Part shown: positions 11,801 through 21,326 of the stretch, in pieces
How positions within the stretch are numbered: position 1 is the first letter of the stretch
Layout: the number at the start of each line of letters is the position of its first letter
From: Candidatus Poribacteria bacterium
GTDB taxonomy: Bacteria; Poribacteria; WGA-4E; PCPOR2b
Direction: 5' to 3'
Assembly: GCA_022822005.1 (NCBI GenBank)
Contig: JAJECO010000023.1
Span: 93,904 to 137,423 of the forward strand
Length of the DNA: 43,520 nucleotides
The notes under the pieces: generated by a model
Database searches by the model: none
What the model was told of the DNA's origin: nothing
Seen by the model: the letters and a program-made list of their open reading frames with translations, nothing else
Made by a program: the position numbers and the translations under genes

Positions 11801-12244
11801 TGAGTTCGTGTTCCTATGAAATTCCACTTGAATCGAAAACCCAAAGCGTAGGGAGCAACGGTTGTTGTTCCCTACTGAAATACCTATACTGTTGAAGATA
11901 AAACACTGCTTTGTAGAGAAGGTGTGGATAATACAAACGTAAAACGATGAGTTGATGGATAAATCACACGCTGTACTAAAGAGTCAGCCAGCTTGTATTG
12001 GAGACAAACGAGAATTCTAGCATCAACGGCTTGATACGATGTTCCTCTGTGCATCGGGAAGTATTGCCGCCTTCAATTTCATTTGATATTTGAAGATAGA
12101 TTTGGTATACTTCAACTGCGCGGAATGATAGGGTGGCTATTATTGATCCAATCCAGATAGATAATCTTTTCGCTGTCGGGAAACGTTGGCTACCCACGTA
12201 TCAATTCGGGATTTTTTGTAGATACAAAAGAGAGGTTAAGTGCT
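11801..12244. other. Intergenic region before ftsH with a hairpin and a perfect DnaA-box 9-mer
   Basis: No convincing gene is seen in these 444 bases. They contain the hairpin at 11848-11875 and TGTGGATAA at 11923-11931, which is the reverse complement of the consensus DnaA box. A weaker 7/9 match (GATGGATAA) lies at 11954-11962. The remainder is AT-rich, for example around 12076-12115. One perfect 9-mer can occur by chance in a window of this size, so an origin function is only a suggestion. The ftsH promoter presumably lies here too, but I cannot place it. Confidence 0.4.
11848..11875. repeat. Short palindromic repeat, GTAGGG-bounded
   Basis: GTAGGGAGCAAC at 11848-11859 pairs with GTTGTTCCCTAC at 11864-11875 with one G-T pair and a 4-base loop. 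There is no T-run after it. Its GTAGGG...CCCTAC ends resemble the larger palindromic elements at 33971-34033 and 38509-38560, so it may be a member of one dispersed family. It may also act as a transcription stop after the propeller gene. Confidence 0.55.
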
Positions 12245-14134
12245 GTGAATAAGAGTGCCAAAAGTATTGTGGTTTGGTTGATTATGGCATCATTGGTCGC
12301 TTATGCCATGTACCAGTTTCTAAGTCCGGGTAAGGGCAAGGTACATCAGCTGGCGTCATCAGAATTTTATGCCTACCTCCGACAACCAAACAGCAAGGAC
12401 CTATTTGAGGGAAAAATCGAAATCGGTAAAGAGTGGATTAAAGGAAAATTCAGAGACCCGCAACCTATTCTATTAGATGAGATGTCCAGAGGTGGAGGAG
12501 AACCAGTAACGTTTCAGGAATTTCGGACCAGTCGCGACATTTATTCCGAGTATCCACTCCAAGAAAAACTGATTGAGTATCAAATTCCATTTGATAATGA
12601 GCGTTCATCGCCTGTTCCGCAATGGATTGTGATCTTTGGCTCGACAATCTTACCAATCTTGCTTTTCCTGGGGATTATGATCTTCATTTCGAGGCAGATG
12701 CAAGGCACGGGCAACCGAGCGTTATCGTTTGGAAAAAGCCGCGCTCGACTACACTCTGAAAGCGAGTCAAAAATTACCTTTGCCAATGTCGCCGGTTGTG
12801 ATGAGGCGAAAGAAGGGTTGGAAGAGGTAATTCAGTTTCTGAAGGATCCGAAAAAATTTCAGAGATTGGGCGGACGTATCCCAAAAGGGGTCCTGTTAAT
12901 GGGACCGCCGGGCACCGGAAAAACCTTACTCGCGCGTGCTGTCGCCGGGGAGGCCAATGTCCCATTTTACAGTATCAGCGGATCTGATTTTGTTGAAATG
13001 TTTGTAGGAGTTGGCGCGTCGCGCGTCCGGGATCTGTTTGAGACCGGAAAGAAGAATGCGCCGTGCATCATCTTTATTGACGAGCTGGATGCGGTTGGTC
13101 GGCATCGTGGCGCAGGCATCGGTGGCGGCCATGATGAGCGGGAACAGACCCTAAACCAGCTGCTCGTCGAAATGGATGGGTTTGATACCTCTGAAGGCGT
13201 CATTCTCATTGCTGCAACAAACCGTCCCGACGTACTAGACCCTGCGCTCCTCCGTCCAGGGCGCTTTGACCGTCAAATCGTTGTTGACCTCCCTGATGTC
13301 AAGGGCCGTGAAGATATTTTCAAGGTCCATGCGGAGAACATTGAAACAGACCCAGATGTGGACTTAGAGATACTCGCAAAAGCGACACCCTATTTTTCGG
13401 GAGCGGACATCGAAAATATGGTGAACGAGGCCGCCTTACTCGCAGCCAAAGAGGACAAAGATTCCGTTGAAATGGTTTTCTTTGACGAAGCTAAAGATCG
13501 TGTGCTGATGGGACCTGAGCGCCGTAGCCTCATGATCAGTGACGATGATAGACGTGTCACCGCGTACCATGAGGCGGGTCATGCGCTGTTACGACATGTC
13601 ATCCCCGAAAATGATCCGAACTATAAAGCTACTATTATTCCTCGTGGACGATCGCTCGGTGTTTCGGTGGCACTTCCCATCCAAGAACGCCGCAATTTCA
13701 ACAAAAAATATCTACTTGGTAGCATTACCACCGCACTTGGTGGACGCGTCGCCGAGGAACTCATCTTTGGCGAATTGACCACCGGTGCGCAGAACGATTT
13801 TGAGCAGGCAACCGATATCGCCCGCAAAATGGTTACGCAATGGGGGATGAGCGATCTTGGACCACTCTCCTTCGGACGACGTGAAGAGCAGGTCTTTTTA
13901 GGCAAAGAGATTGCACATCACCAAGATTATAGCGACAAGACTGCTATTGAAATTGATGAAGCTGTCCATAGTATTGTTATGGGCTGCTATAATAGAGCGA
14001 GAGACCTCATTGAAACGAATCTTGATGGGCTAAAGAAGCTTGCTGATGAGTTGCTTGAACGCGAAACACTCATCACAGCAGATATTGAAGAGATACTTGG
14101 TCCCCGTCCCCAAACTTCTCCAGCTACATCATGA
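12245..14134 (+). CDS. ftsH: ATP-dependent zinc metalloprotease FtsH
   Basis: FtsH is a membrane-bound AAA+ protease that degrades damaged membrane proteins and some regulators. The 629-residue protein starts at GTG after an AGAGGT site. Two membrane segments flank a periplasmic loop (about residues 9-27 and 126-148). AAA motifs follow: Walker A GPPGTGKT (220-227), Walker [10 protein letters not shown], and a second region of homology [20 protein letters not shown]. The zinc site is HEAGH at 442-446, and the third ligand is an Asp in the [14 protein letters not shown] segment. All catalytic residues are present. Its last four bases overlap the folP start (ATGA), a coupling also common in other bacteria. 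Confidence 0.97.
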   Translation: MNKSAKSIVVWLIMASLVAYAMYQFLSPGKGKVHQLASSEFYAYLRQPNSKDLFEGKIEIGKEWIKGKFRDPQPILLDEMSRGGGEPVTFQEFRTSRDIYSEYPLQEKLIEYQIPFDNERSSPVPQWIVIFGSTILPILLFLGIMIFISRQMQGTGNRALSFGKSRARLHSESESKITFANVAGCDEAKEGLEEVIQFLKDPKKFQRLGGRIPKGVLLMGPPGTGKTLLARAVAGEANVPFYSISGSDFVEMFVGVGASRVRDLFETGKKNAPCIIFIDELDAVGRHRGAGIGGGHDEREQTLNQLLVEMDGFDTSEGVILIAATNRPDVLDPALLRPGRFDRQIVVDLPDVKGREDIFKVHAENIETDPDVDLEILAKATPYFSGADIENMVNEAALLAAKEDKDSVEMVFFDEAKDRVLMGPERRSLMISDDDRRVTAYHEAGHALLRHVIPENDPNYKATIIPRGRSLGVSVALPIQERRNFNKKYLLGSITTALGGRVAEELIFGELTTGAQNDFEQATDIARKMVTQWGMSDLGPLSFGRREEQVFLGKEIAHHQDYSDKTAIEIDEAVHSIVMGCYNRARDLIETNLDGLKKLADELLERETLITADIEEILGPRPQTSPATS

Positions 14135-14964
14135 ATTGCCGAGGAAAGTCCCTTACCTGCGGGGAACGCACTTGGATCATGGGAATTCTCAACGTTACCC
14201 CAGATTCATTCTCCGACGGTGGTCGTTATATCGATGCGAACCGTGCGATTGACTACGCTTATCAGATGATCGAAGATGGCGCAGATATTATCGACATCGG
14301 CGGCGAATCTTCTCGGCCGGGAGCCTTACCCGTCGCTACAGACGAAGAGCTAACCCGTGTGCTACCGGTGATTGACGCGCTTGCAAAGGGGACAGATGCC
14401 TTCATTTCGATTGACACCTGCAAGTCCCCTGTTGCACGCAATGCACTTCAAGCTGGGGCTCATATTGTCAACGATATTACCGCGTTAGGTGATGCAGATA
14501 TGGCGGGAGTCGTTGCGGGGCTGGGGGCTGGGTTGATTCTCATGCACATGAAGGGTGTTCCCCGTACCATGCAGCACTCACCGGTGTATCAAGACCTAAT
14601 CCCTGAAATTCTCACCTTTCTTCAAAACCGGATTGATAAAGCACAAGCGGCGGGAGTTTGTCCTGATCGGATTATGATTGATCCCGGCATTGGATTTGGT
14701 AAAACTGCCGAGCATAACTTGGAGATTTTACGCTCTCTCGATGCGTTTCGGAGCTTGAATAAGCCCATCCTTATTGGCACTTCCAGAAAAGCGTTCATTG
14801 GAAAGATCCTCAATCTGCCCAATCCGGACGATCGTTTGGAAGGCACCGCAGCGACGGTCGCGTGGGCAATTGCCCACGGTGCAGATGTCGTTCGCGTCCA
14901 CGACGTGAAGGCGATATGTAAAATCGCTCAAATGACAGACGCAATTCATCGTCGCACAAATTAA
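14131..14964 (+). CDS. folP: Dihydropteroate synthase
   Basis: FolP condenses para-aminobenzoate with dihydropterin pyrophosphate in folate synthesis. The 277-residue product has the full motif set: GILNVTPDSFSDGG, DIGGESSRPGA, IDTCKSPVARNALQAGAHIVNDI, LMHMKGVPRTMQ, the DPGIGFGKTAEHN segment, the sulfonamide/pABA loop GTSRKAFIG, and the terminal VRVHDV. It starts on the ATGA overlap with ftsH. The length is normal and no sulfonamide-resistance insertion is apparent. Confidence 0.97.
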   Translation: MNCRGKSLTCGERTWIMGILNVTPDSFSDGGRYIDANRAIDYAYQMIEDGADIIDIGGESSRPGALPVATDEELTRVLPVIDALAKGTDAFISIDTCKSPVARNALQAGAHIVNDITALGDADMAGVVAGLGAGLILMHMKGVPRTMQHSPVYQDLIPEILTFLQNRIDKAQAAGVCPDRIMIDPGIGFGKTAEHNLEILRSLDAFRSLNKPILIGTSRKAFIGKILNLPNPDDRLEGTAATVAWAIAHGADVVRVHDVKAICKIAQMTDAIHRRTN

Positions 14965-15118
14965 ATTCCCTCCCGGAAAACTGAAGATTCAATTGCCTAT
15001 ACACAACAAATCAAAAGCGCAACATACAAAAATTGATTATAGCGATCGATATTGACATCGCCTAAGTCAGTAGGATGGGTATCCGTGTGTGCGAATACCC
15101 TCCTTGTGAACGACAAAC
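14965..15118. other. Short intergenic region with a GGGTAT/ATACCC inverted repeat
   Basis: In this 154-base gap GGGTAT (about 15075-15080) pairs with ATACCC (about 15093-15098), with GGA/TCC on the outside and one unpaired base. It may be a transcription stop after folP or an operator for the following gene. No gene is seen. Confidence 0.35.
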
Positions 15119-16276
15119 ATGAATAAACACCAATCGTACTATCTTTTTCACCTCATGTTTTACACAATACCTAACTTCAAAATTGCGTTCATGATGCTGT
15201 TACTGTTCCTTGGCGGGAGTCATCTCGCATCAGCCCAGGCTATTAGCGCAGACTTTCGTGCGTCCGCGGATACATTTCTCAGAAGACTCACTGCAGCAGA
15301 ACATCTGAGGATGGGAGATAACTCCGTCAACTCAATTTCGGGAGCGAATGCCCTTAACAGCAATCCTGCTGGGCTCAGTTTCATTAATAGCAACCATCTT
15401 ATAACGCACACCTCACGATTTCCGCGCACTATTGCCGTCATCGCCAAACTGAACGAAGTCGAACGATACGAGGACCACAGTCAGTACGCACTTCCCGCAT
15501 CGGGACTTGAGTTTGTAAACTACAGTAGGCATTTGGGGACAGCAGGGGCAATTGGATTCAATTTCGCTGTCGGACATGAGGGGCGGTTCAGTCGTGTCAA
15601 CCACCTCGGAAAAGCCACGAACAGTTTCCCGGAAACCGACTTCGCGGTTGGACTGAGCTATGCGGTGAAACCCTTTCGAAGGCTCGCTATCGGTGCCGAT
15701 GCTAAGTGGCTGCGATCTAAAGTGCAGGATACTGAGAGCGAGCGACATATCGGACACGGTTACGCTTATAATTTAGGACTAATCCAACAATTGGGCGAAC
15801 ACCTCCACATCGGTGCTGTGGTTAGAAACTTGAGCAACGGACTGTCATTCACTGATAATTCTATTCCTGATCGCATCCGTCGAGATATTCTTCTGGGCGG
15901 AGCATACCAATTCCATTATAAAAATGTCGATGTTCATCTTGGCTTGGACCTGAACCCACCCTTTGAAGATGGCATCCGAACTAATTTCGGCGGAACTGTT
16001 TGGTATCGCGATTTCATCGGTGGCCGAATCGCTTATCTGCGTCACACCGAAAAACGGTTTGGCTCAGTCCTTAGTCTTGAAACAGGGCAAGTTGACTCCG
16101 AGGATAGATCCTGGAAGGCTGAAGGACTCTCGTTCGGACTTGGATTACAGGTCCGTGGAATTTACGTAAACGCGGCCTATACGCCGCAGCTGCGACCGGT
16201 GGAAAATGACGGAGAGCAAATCCGCGTAGAAACTGGTAAATCTGTATACTCATTTTCGGTTGGACAGCGGTTCTGA
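15119..16276 (+). CDS. PorV/PorQ-like outer-membrane beta-barrel protein
   Basis: 385 residues with an N-terminal hydrophobic export signal (FMMLLLFLGGSHLASAQA, start uncertain between residues 1 and about 24). The mature part begins with the pattern GDNSVNSISGANALNSNPAGLSF, typical of the PorV/PorQ and UPF0164 outer-membrane families (GA-A---NPAGL). Many amphipathic beta strands follow (AIGFNFAVGHEG, LAIGADAKWLRSK, HIGAVVRNLSNG) and the last residues SFSVGQRF end in aromatic Phe, as expected of a barrel. It implies an outer membrane. In Bacteroidetes PorV takes part in type IX secretion; here that role is not supported, since no other T9SS gene is visible. Confidence 0.75.
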   Translation: MNKHQSYYLFHLMFYTIPNFKIAFMMLLLFLGGSHLASAQAISADFRASADTFLRRLTAAEHLRMGDNSVNSISGANALNSNPAGLSFINSNHLITHTSRFPRTIAVIAKLNEVERYEDHSQYALPASGLEFVNYSRHLGTAGAIGFNFAVGHEGRFSRVNHLGKATNSFPETDFAVGLSYAVKPFRRLAIGADAKWLRSKVQDTESERHIGHGYAYNLGLIQQLGEHLHIGAVVRNLSNGLSFTDNSIPDRIRRDILLGGAYQFHYKNVDVHLGLDLNPPFEDGIRTNFGGTVWYRDFIGGRIAYLRHTEKRFGSVLSLETGQVDSEDRSWKAEGLSFGLGLQVRGIYVNAAYTPQLRPVENDGEQIRVETGKSVYSFSVGQRF

Positions 16277-16300
16277 ATCCTATTACGCATCACGTCTATT

Positions 16301-16915
16301 ATGTCAGACGAATACAAAACCATTGTTGGAACAGCAGAGTCAAAGCTGGTTGTTAAAAAATCTCGCTTTTTTGGGCTTGCTACATCGATTGATACAATAG
16401 AAGCCTCGAAAAAGTTCCTGACGCTTCTCCAAGAGAAATATCCTAATGCCTCGCACGGCTGCTATGCATACAGTATCGGGTGCGGACACGAAAAGCGAGA
16501 ATATGCCACCGATGCCGGTGAGCCAAGAAACTCCGCAGGTCCCCCAATTTTAGCAGCCGTAACCGCCTCTCAGCTATCAAATGTTATCTGTGTTGTCATC
16601 CGCCACTACGGCGGCATCAATCTTGGTATTGGTGGGCTTATCCGGGCTTACGGTCGATGTGCGAGAGAATGTTTAGGGAGCGCAAAAATTGAAACTCAGA
16701 TTTCTTATAAAACGCTACAGGTACGAATACCTTACGAACAGATCGGTTCGGTCCTTAAACTGTGTAACAGGTTGGGCGGAAGGGTGATAAACATCGAATA
16801 TGGTCAAGATGCAACGGCACATCTGCAAATTCGTCAACGAGAGATTGAAAACTTTCAAGAAAATCTGCGAGGAATCAACTCCGATATTGACGTGATTAAT
16901 TCTATGACTGTATAA
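16301..16915 (+). CDS. YigZ/IMPACT-family protein
   Basis: 204 residues with the UPF0029 N-terminal fold. Signature segments are KKSRFFGLATSI, HGCYAYSIG, the DAGEPRNSAGPPIL motif and CVVIRHYGGINLGIGGLIRAYG. The C-terminal part matches the ferredoxin-like DUF1949 domain. YigZ is related to eukaryotic IMPACT/Yih1, a translation-linked regulator, and the bacterial function is poorly known. The usual gene length is about 200 residues, so it appears complete. No strong ribosome site is seen before the ATG. Confidence 0.92.
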   Translation: MSDEYKTIVGTAESKLVVKKSRFFGLATSIDTIEASKKFLTLLQEKYPNASHGCYAYSIGCGHEKREYATDAGEPRNSAGPPILAAVTASQLSNVICVVIRHYGGINLGIGGLIRAYGRCARECLGSAKIETQISYKTLQVRIPYEQIGSVLKLCNRLGGRVINIEYGQDATAHLQIRQREIENFQENLRGINSDIDVINSMTV

Positions 16916-16971
16916 TCTACCGGTGTTAAATCTTGAATGTGTAGGCATTAAGCGATATGGGAGGGATAATC

Positions 16972-17406
16972 TTGGACGAGGATAAAAAATTTACCACTAC
17001 ACATGAATGGATTGAAGTTGGAGAAAGCGAAGGAATTGTGGGCATTACCGAGCGCATCCAACTTGAGTATGGCGATATTGTCTTTGTTGAACTGCCCGCA
17101 GTTGGCGATGAATATGAACAAGATGAGCCGCTGGGCAGAGTGGAGGTGACTGATGGTAATACTTTTCCTGTCCACGCGCCAGCAACCGGAGAGATTAAAG
17201 AAATCAACGCCACTCTGGAGGAAGATCCTGACTTAATTAACCACTCGCCTGAAGGGGATGGGTGGATCTGTAGAATAAGCATTGAGAGCCCCCGAGAGCT
17301 CGACGTGTTGATGGATATCGACGCGTACAACGACTATGAGGAAGAAGAGCTCGATGACGAGTATATGGATGAACAGGATTTTTACGATGAAGATGAGGCT
17401 TATTGA
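16972..17406 (+). CDS. GcvH-like protein lacking the lipoylation lysine
   Basis: A GcvH (glycine cleavage H protein) fold of about 144 residues. The start is taken at TTG 16972, with GGGAGGG seven bases upstream, giving MDEDKKFTTTHEWIEVG, a normal H-protein N-terminus; an ATG at 16957 lies in the ribosome site itself and is less likely. The core reads GIVGITERIQLEYGDIVFVELPAVGDEY and GEIKEINATLEEDPDLINHSPEGDGWICRI, clearly the H-protein family. However, where H proteins have the lipoyl motif ESVKA, this one reads VEVTDGNTFPVHAP with no lysine at all. It also has a very acidic tail (about 20 Asp/Glu in the last 30 residues). It cannot carry lipoate at the normal place. No gcvT or gcvP is nearby. 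Confidence 0.88.
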   Translation: MDEDKKFTTTHEWIEVGESEGIVGITERIQLEYGDIVFVELPAVGDEYEQDEPLGRVEVTDGNTFPVHAPATGEIKEINATLEEDPDLINHSPEGDGWICRISIESPRELDVLMDIDAYNDYEEEELDDEYMDEQDFYDEDEAY

Positions 17407-17432
17407 ATGCGTTAATCTACCCATCTTTGAAC

Positions 17433-17459
17433 CGGATCTGTAACCGGAGGACAGATCCG
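17433..17459 (+). terminator. Hairpin between gcvH-like gene and ABC-F gene
   Basis: CGGATCTGT at 17433-17441 pairs perfectly with ACAGATCCG at 17451-17459, with a 9-base loop. A stable stem in a 123-base gap, but without a clear T-run, so it is a possible terminator or mRNA-stabilising hairpin. Confidence 0.45.
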
Positions 17460-17529
17460 CGCAAATCTTCTGCTACACTCCCCGCCTAAAATAGAATCTC
17501 CACTCTTTTCTTTGATATGAAGGATCTCT

Positions 17530-19275
17530 ATGTCATTAGTCCGATTAGACCAAGTCACAAAATCGTATGACCCTTATCTCATTCTGGACGAAGTCTCTTT
17601 GTCAATTGAGCATGGCGATCGGATCGGACTCATTGGAAAGAACGGAACTGGTAAAACCACACTAATTGAAATTATCGCCGGTGTGATAGAGGATTTCAAA
17701 GGGAGCATTACGTATGCCAAGCGACTACAAATCGGGTATCTCTGCCAAGAACCCAATTTGGAGGCGAATTGCTCACTTCGACAAGAGATGTTTAAGGTCT
17801 TTCAGGAACGGCGGGATCTCGAAGATGAGATGCTGCTGCTCAGTGAAGAGATGGTAGAAGATCCCAATCTGCTCGACAAATATGCTCAGCTGCAAGAGCA
17901 GCACGAACGAATGGGCGGTTACGATTACGAGTATCAAACAAATCGGACGCTGGGTGGCTTAGGATTTCGTGACGACGACTTTAACCTGAAGGTTGGTGTA
18001 TTAAGCGGTGGACAGAAAAGCCGTGCTGCGCTCGCGAAATTACTGCTTGAGGATCCCGATCTGCTGCTGCTCGACGAACCCACCAACCACCTAGACATCA
18101 AAGCCATCGAGTGGCTGGAGAACTTCCTGAATACCGAATATCGAGGGGCGGTCATCATCGTTTCCCATGATCGCTACTTTTTGGATCGGGTTTCTCGCAA
18201 GACTGTCGAGCTGCGAAACAACAAGCTCAAAGAATACCCTGGAAACTATACGAAACACCTCGAAATCCGACAAGCTGAAAAACTAACGCAGGAACGAGAA
18301 TATAAAAAACAGCAACGGTATATCGCTCACGAGGAAGACTTTATCCGTCGCAATATGGCTGGGCAACGGACGCGAGAGGCGCAAGGACGGCAGAAGTTAC
18401 TGGACCGACTTGAGCGGGTAGAAAAGCCAGAGACCACGGATAAGACACTCAAACTCCGCTTCACACCGGAAGTACGAGGCGGAAATGACATCTTGCAATG
18501 CCGGGGCTTAGGAAAGCAATATGGCGATAAACAGATTTTTGAGGATCTGAATCTAGAAGTCTACCGCCAAGATGTGATCGGTATCATCGGTCCTAACGGC
18601 GTTGGAAAAACAACCCTGTTCCGAATGATTCTGGGAAACGAAAAACCCACTTCAGGGGAATTGAAGATTGGTCACAATCTCCATTTCGGATACTATGACC
18701 AAGAACTTGCAGGACTCAATCGAGATACCACAGTGATCGATGAGATTTGGGCATTACGTCCAACGCAGAAACAGGGGGAAATTCGCAGTTTTCTCGGACG
18801 ATTCCTATTTTCCGAGGATGAGGTGTTCAAATGGATTGGTGACCTCAGTGGTGGTGAGCAGAGCCGTGTTATGCTCGCTAAGTTGCTCTTGGAAAACGCG
18901 AATGTTCTGCTACTTGATGAGCCGACAAACCACTTGGACATACCATCGCGCGAGGTGCTTGAAGAAGCATTGGCGGAGTACCCCGCAACCGTTTTTATGA
19001 TTTCTCATGACCGCTATTTTCTGAACAAGCTCGTCAACAAGCTGTTGGTCTTTGAGAATGGAACAGCGAGACTATTTTTTGGAACTTACGCAGAATATGA
19101 AGCCCGCGTCCGTGAGCAGAAGCGAATTGCAATGGAAGCGAAGGAGGAAGCAGAGAAAGCGGAAAAGGGAGAACGGCAGGAAAAACAGCGGAGAGAGAGG
19201 TTGCGAGTTGCCTCGACTTCAAAGCGATCTAAGAAAAAACGGCGGGTGAAAGCACAACGCATAGCTGATGTATGA
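17530..19275 (+). CDS. ABC-F family ATPase
   Basis: 581 residues with two fused ABC ATPase domains and no membrane segments, the ABC-F layout. Domain 1 has GKNGTGKTTL, signature LSGGQKSRAALAKLL and Walker B LLLLDEPTNHLD. Domain 2 has GPNGVGKTTL, LSGGEQSRVMLAKLL and LLLDEPTNHLDI. Between them lies the charged helical P-site-tRNA-interaction linker (QEREYKKQQRYIAHEEDFIRR region). The C-terminus is a Lys/Glu-rich coiled coil and basic tail, similar to Uup and EttA-related proteins. ABC-F proteins act on ribosomes, and some confer antibiotic resistance. The exact subgroup cannot be decided from sequence alone. Confidence 0.93.
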   Translation: MSLVRLDQVTKSYDPYLILDEVSLSIEHGDRIGLIGKNGTGKTTLIEIIAGVIEDFKGSITYAKRLQIGYLCQEPNLEANCSLRQEMFKVFQERRDLEDEMLLLSEEMVEDPNLLDKYAQLQEQHERMGGYDYEYQTNRTLGGLGFRDDDFNLKVGVLSGGQKSRAALAKLLLEDPDLLLLDEPTNHLDIKAIEWLENFLNTEYRGAVIIVSHDRYFLDRVSRKTVELRNNKLKEYPGNYTKHLEIRQAEKLTQEREYKKQQRYIAHEEDFIRRNMAGQRTREAQGRQKLLDRLERVEKPETTDKTLKLRFTPEVRGGNDILQCRGLGKQYGDKQIFEDLNLEVYRQDVIGIIGPNGVGKTTLFRMILGNEKPTSGELKIGHNLHFGYYDQELAGLNRDTTVIDEIWALRPTQKQGEIRSFLGRFLFSEDEVFKWIGDLSGGEQSRVMLAKLLLENANVLLLDEPTNHLDIPSREVLEEALAEYPATVFMISHDRYFLNKLVNKLLVFENGTARLFFGTYAEYEARVREQKRIAMEAKEEAEKAEKGERQEKQRRERLRVASTSKRSKKKRRVKAQRIADV

Positions 19276-19319
19276 GGAGCATTGGAAAGCTATAAACCGC
19301 ATCAAAAAGGAGACTAGTC

Positions 19320-20363
19320 TTGACATCACAAATATCGTCCACAGACCTTCATAACGAAGCTCTCGTCATCGATTCTCACAACGATACGATTGTTGGCCAC
19401 ATCCGTCGAGGAAACGTCAGTATTGCGGATAAGGGGATCCCCGACCGCGTTCGGCATGATGGAACAATCGCCTATATGCGCGGTCCCCTTGACCGAGTAG
19501 CCAACCAGCTGGAAATCCAGATCAATCTGCCAAAGATGCGTCAGGGCGGGGTTGACGCTGCCTTCTTTGCAATTGATGTAACGCGAGCATGGAAGAATCA
19601 TCTCAGCTACGCCTTAGATGCTATCGGCTTTTTCAGGGCGGAAGTTGAAACCCACGCCGATGAAATTATCATTGCAAAGACCGCAGACGACGTTCGGAAG
19701 GCAAAAGCAGCGGGTAAACTCGCTGCAATCTTGGTCATTGAGAACAGTGACGGTGTGGAACGAAGCCTCAACATCCTGAAAAGCCTCTACCATCTTGGTG
19801 TCCGATCTATTGGGTTGACCCACGACCCGACCTCATGGGCGGCTGCCGGCAACGGCGAAACAGATAGCGGCGGCGGACTCACCCGATTTGGTGTCCAACT
19901 GGTGAAAGAGATGAATCGGCTGGGAATGCTGGTCGATGTTTCCCACATCAGCGAGCGAGGCTTTTGGGACGTGCTGGAAATTGCCGAACGTCCTGTGATC
20001 GCTTCCCACAGCAACTGTAAGGCACTCTGTGGTCATCCGCGCAATCTAACCGACGAACAGATCAAACGCATCGCCGAGAACGGTGGTGTCATCGGCGCCA
20101 CCTTCGTAACATGGTTCATTGACGATGACGCTCCCTCCTTTTCCCGTTATCTGAATCACATCGATCACATGGTCGGTCTGGTCGGAGATGATCACGTTGG
20201 TATTGGATCCGACTTCGATGGTGGTGGCGAACAACTCAAGGACGCGACAGAGTTCCCAAAAATTACCGAAGGACTGCTGGAGCGGGGCTATTCGCCTGCG
20301 TCAATCCGGAAGATCCTTGGGGAGAATCACCTACGGGTCTTTGCGGAGGCATGTCCCGGATAA
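19320..20363 (+). CDS. Membrane dipeptidase-like peptidase, family M19
   Basis: 347 residues starting at TTG after an AAAAGGAGA site. The family pattern is clear: metal-binding IDSHNDT (H20, D22), the VIENSDGV segment with Glu ligand, GLTHDP, the HSNCKALCGHPRNLTDEQ motif, and GIGSDFDGG near residue 294. M19 enzymes hydrolyse dipeptides, and relatives act on modified or D-containing dipeptides. No signal peptide is seen, so it is probably cytoplasmic. Length and residues look complete. It ends 49 bases before the convergent PhyH gene. Confidence 0.93.
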   Translation: MTSQISSTDLHNEALVIDSHNDTIVGHIRRGNVSIADKGIPDRVRHDGTIAYMRGPLDRVANQLEIQINLPKMRQGGVDAAFFAIDVTRAWKNHLSYALDAIGFFRAEVETHADEIIIAKTADDVRKAKAAGKLAAILVIENSDGVERSLNILKSLYHLGVRSIGLTHDPTSWAAAGNGETDSGGGLTRFGVQLVKEMNRLGMLVDVSHISERGFWDVLEIAERPVIASHSNCKALCGHPRNLTDEQIKRIAENGGVIGATFVTWFIDDDAPSFSRYLNHIDHMVGLVGDDHVGIGSDFDGGGEQLKDATEFPKITEGLLERGYSPASIRKILGENHLRVFAEACPG

Positions 20364-20412
20364 ATCTCGAACATTGACACAGACTGTCCGATAAGGGACA
20401 TCGACAATACTC

Positions 20413-21174
20413 TTAGGACTTACGCAACACCAGATGATCATCCATCACCTCTCCCTTGCCGTTGCGTGTCCCGGTCGGCATATAGTGGATAACCGTTGCC
20501 CGACGCCGACGGCTTGACCGATTCGGATTCGTCTGATGTAACATCAGGCAGTGATGCACCATCCCGAACCCCGCCTTAACTGGTACAGGTGCCGCACGAT
20601 TCTCATCCACATCTGCTTCCAGCAACGCGGGAAGTTGCCCCTTCTCTGTTGCAGCACGATCGTGATCTGGCGTGCCCTCCAAGTGGCTGCCGGGGATAAC
20701 ATTCATACACCCGTTCTCTTCATCGGCATCGTCGAGTGCCATCCAGATGCTCACGAGGTCAGATGGCGTACAACGCCAGTATCCGTTGTCCTGATGCCAC
20801 GGCACTTCACCACCGTGACTGGCTGGCTTGTACAGTGCTTGGTCGTGGAACAACTGGATATTGGCCCCAATCAAGCTTTCAGCTATGTCCAGCAACGGCT
20901 TATGATAGAGTAGCTGACGGTACACCTCGTCGAAACGCCACATCTCCATAATCTGCAGCATCTCCTCCGAACGATCTGCGGTCTCGTCCTGCTCCGACTC
21001 TCCGACGACAGCGAGGTTGCGCATCCCCTCACCGATTGTCCCACGCTTTTTTGCAAACAGCGCGTCGTAATGCTCACGCAGCAAATCGAGGTGATCGTCT
21101 GCAACGAGGCGATGTGGAATGTTGAGATACCCTTTCTCTTGAAATTGTTCGACCTGTTGTGGCGTGAGTTTCAT
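20413..21174 (-). CDS. Phytanoyl-CoA dioxygenase (PhyH) family oxygenase
   Basis: A non-haem Fe(II)/2-oxoglutarate oxygenase of about 253 residues. The start MKLTPQQVEQF at 21174 is chosen because it has AAAGGAG directly upstream; the frame can run upstream to 21237 without a ribosome site. Iron ligands are H127 and D129 in VPWHQDNGYW, and a distal His near residue 213 in LMLHQTNPNRSSRRRRA, whose arginines likely bind 2-oxoglutarate. Segments WMALDDADEENGCMNVIPGSH are typical of the PhyH family. The substrate is unknown. This family is unusually expanded in Poribacteria-like genomes. The gene reads opposite to its left neighbours. Confidence 0.92.
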   Translation of the reverse strand: MKLTPQQVEQFQEKGYLNIPHRLVADDHLDLLREHYDALFAKKRGTIGEGMRNLAVVGESEQDETADRSEEMLQIMEMWRFDEVYRQLLYHKPLLDIAESLIGANIQLFHDQALYKPASHGGEVPWHQDNGYWRCTPSDLVSIWMALDDADEENGCMNVIPGSHLEGTPDHDRAATEKGQLPALLEADVDENRAAPVPVKAGFGMVHHCLMLHQTNPNRSSRRRRATVIHYMPTGTRNGKGEVMDDHLVLRKS

Positions 21175-21326
21175 CACACTCTCCTTTAGCCTTTTAATTT
21201 TGTTAGGAATTACGCAGTTCAGTTTGTGGTAGCGCAATTTATTGCACGTTCTTATCGCTATTGATTGTGGATTTCATTTTTGATCTGACACATCTAAATT
21301 CCTGAATGCAAGCCGCCAAGTAAATC

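Noticed and set aside
16957-16971. ATG 16957 as the start of the GcvH-like gene
   Set aside because: This ATG lies within the GGGAGGG ribosome site, and TTG 16972 gives the normal H-protein N-terminus and ideal spacing.
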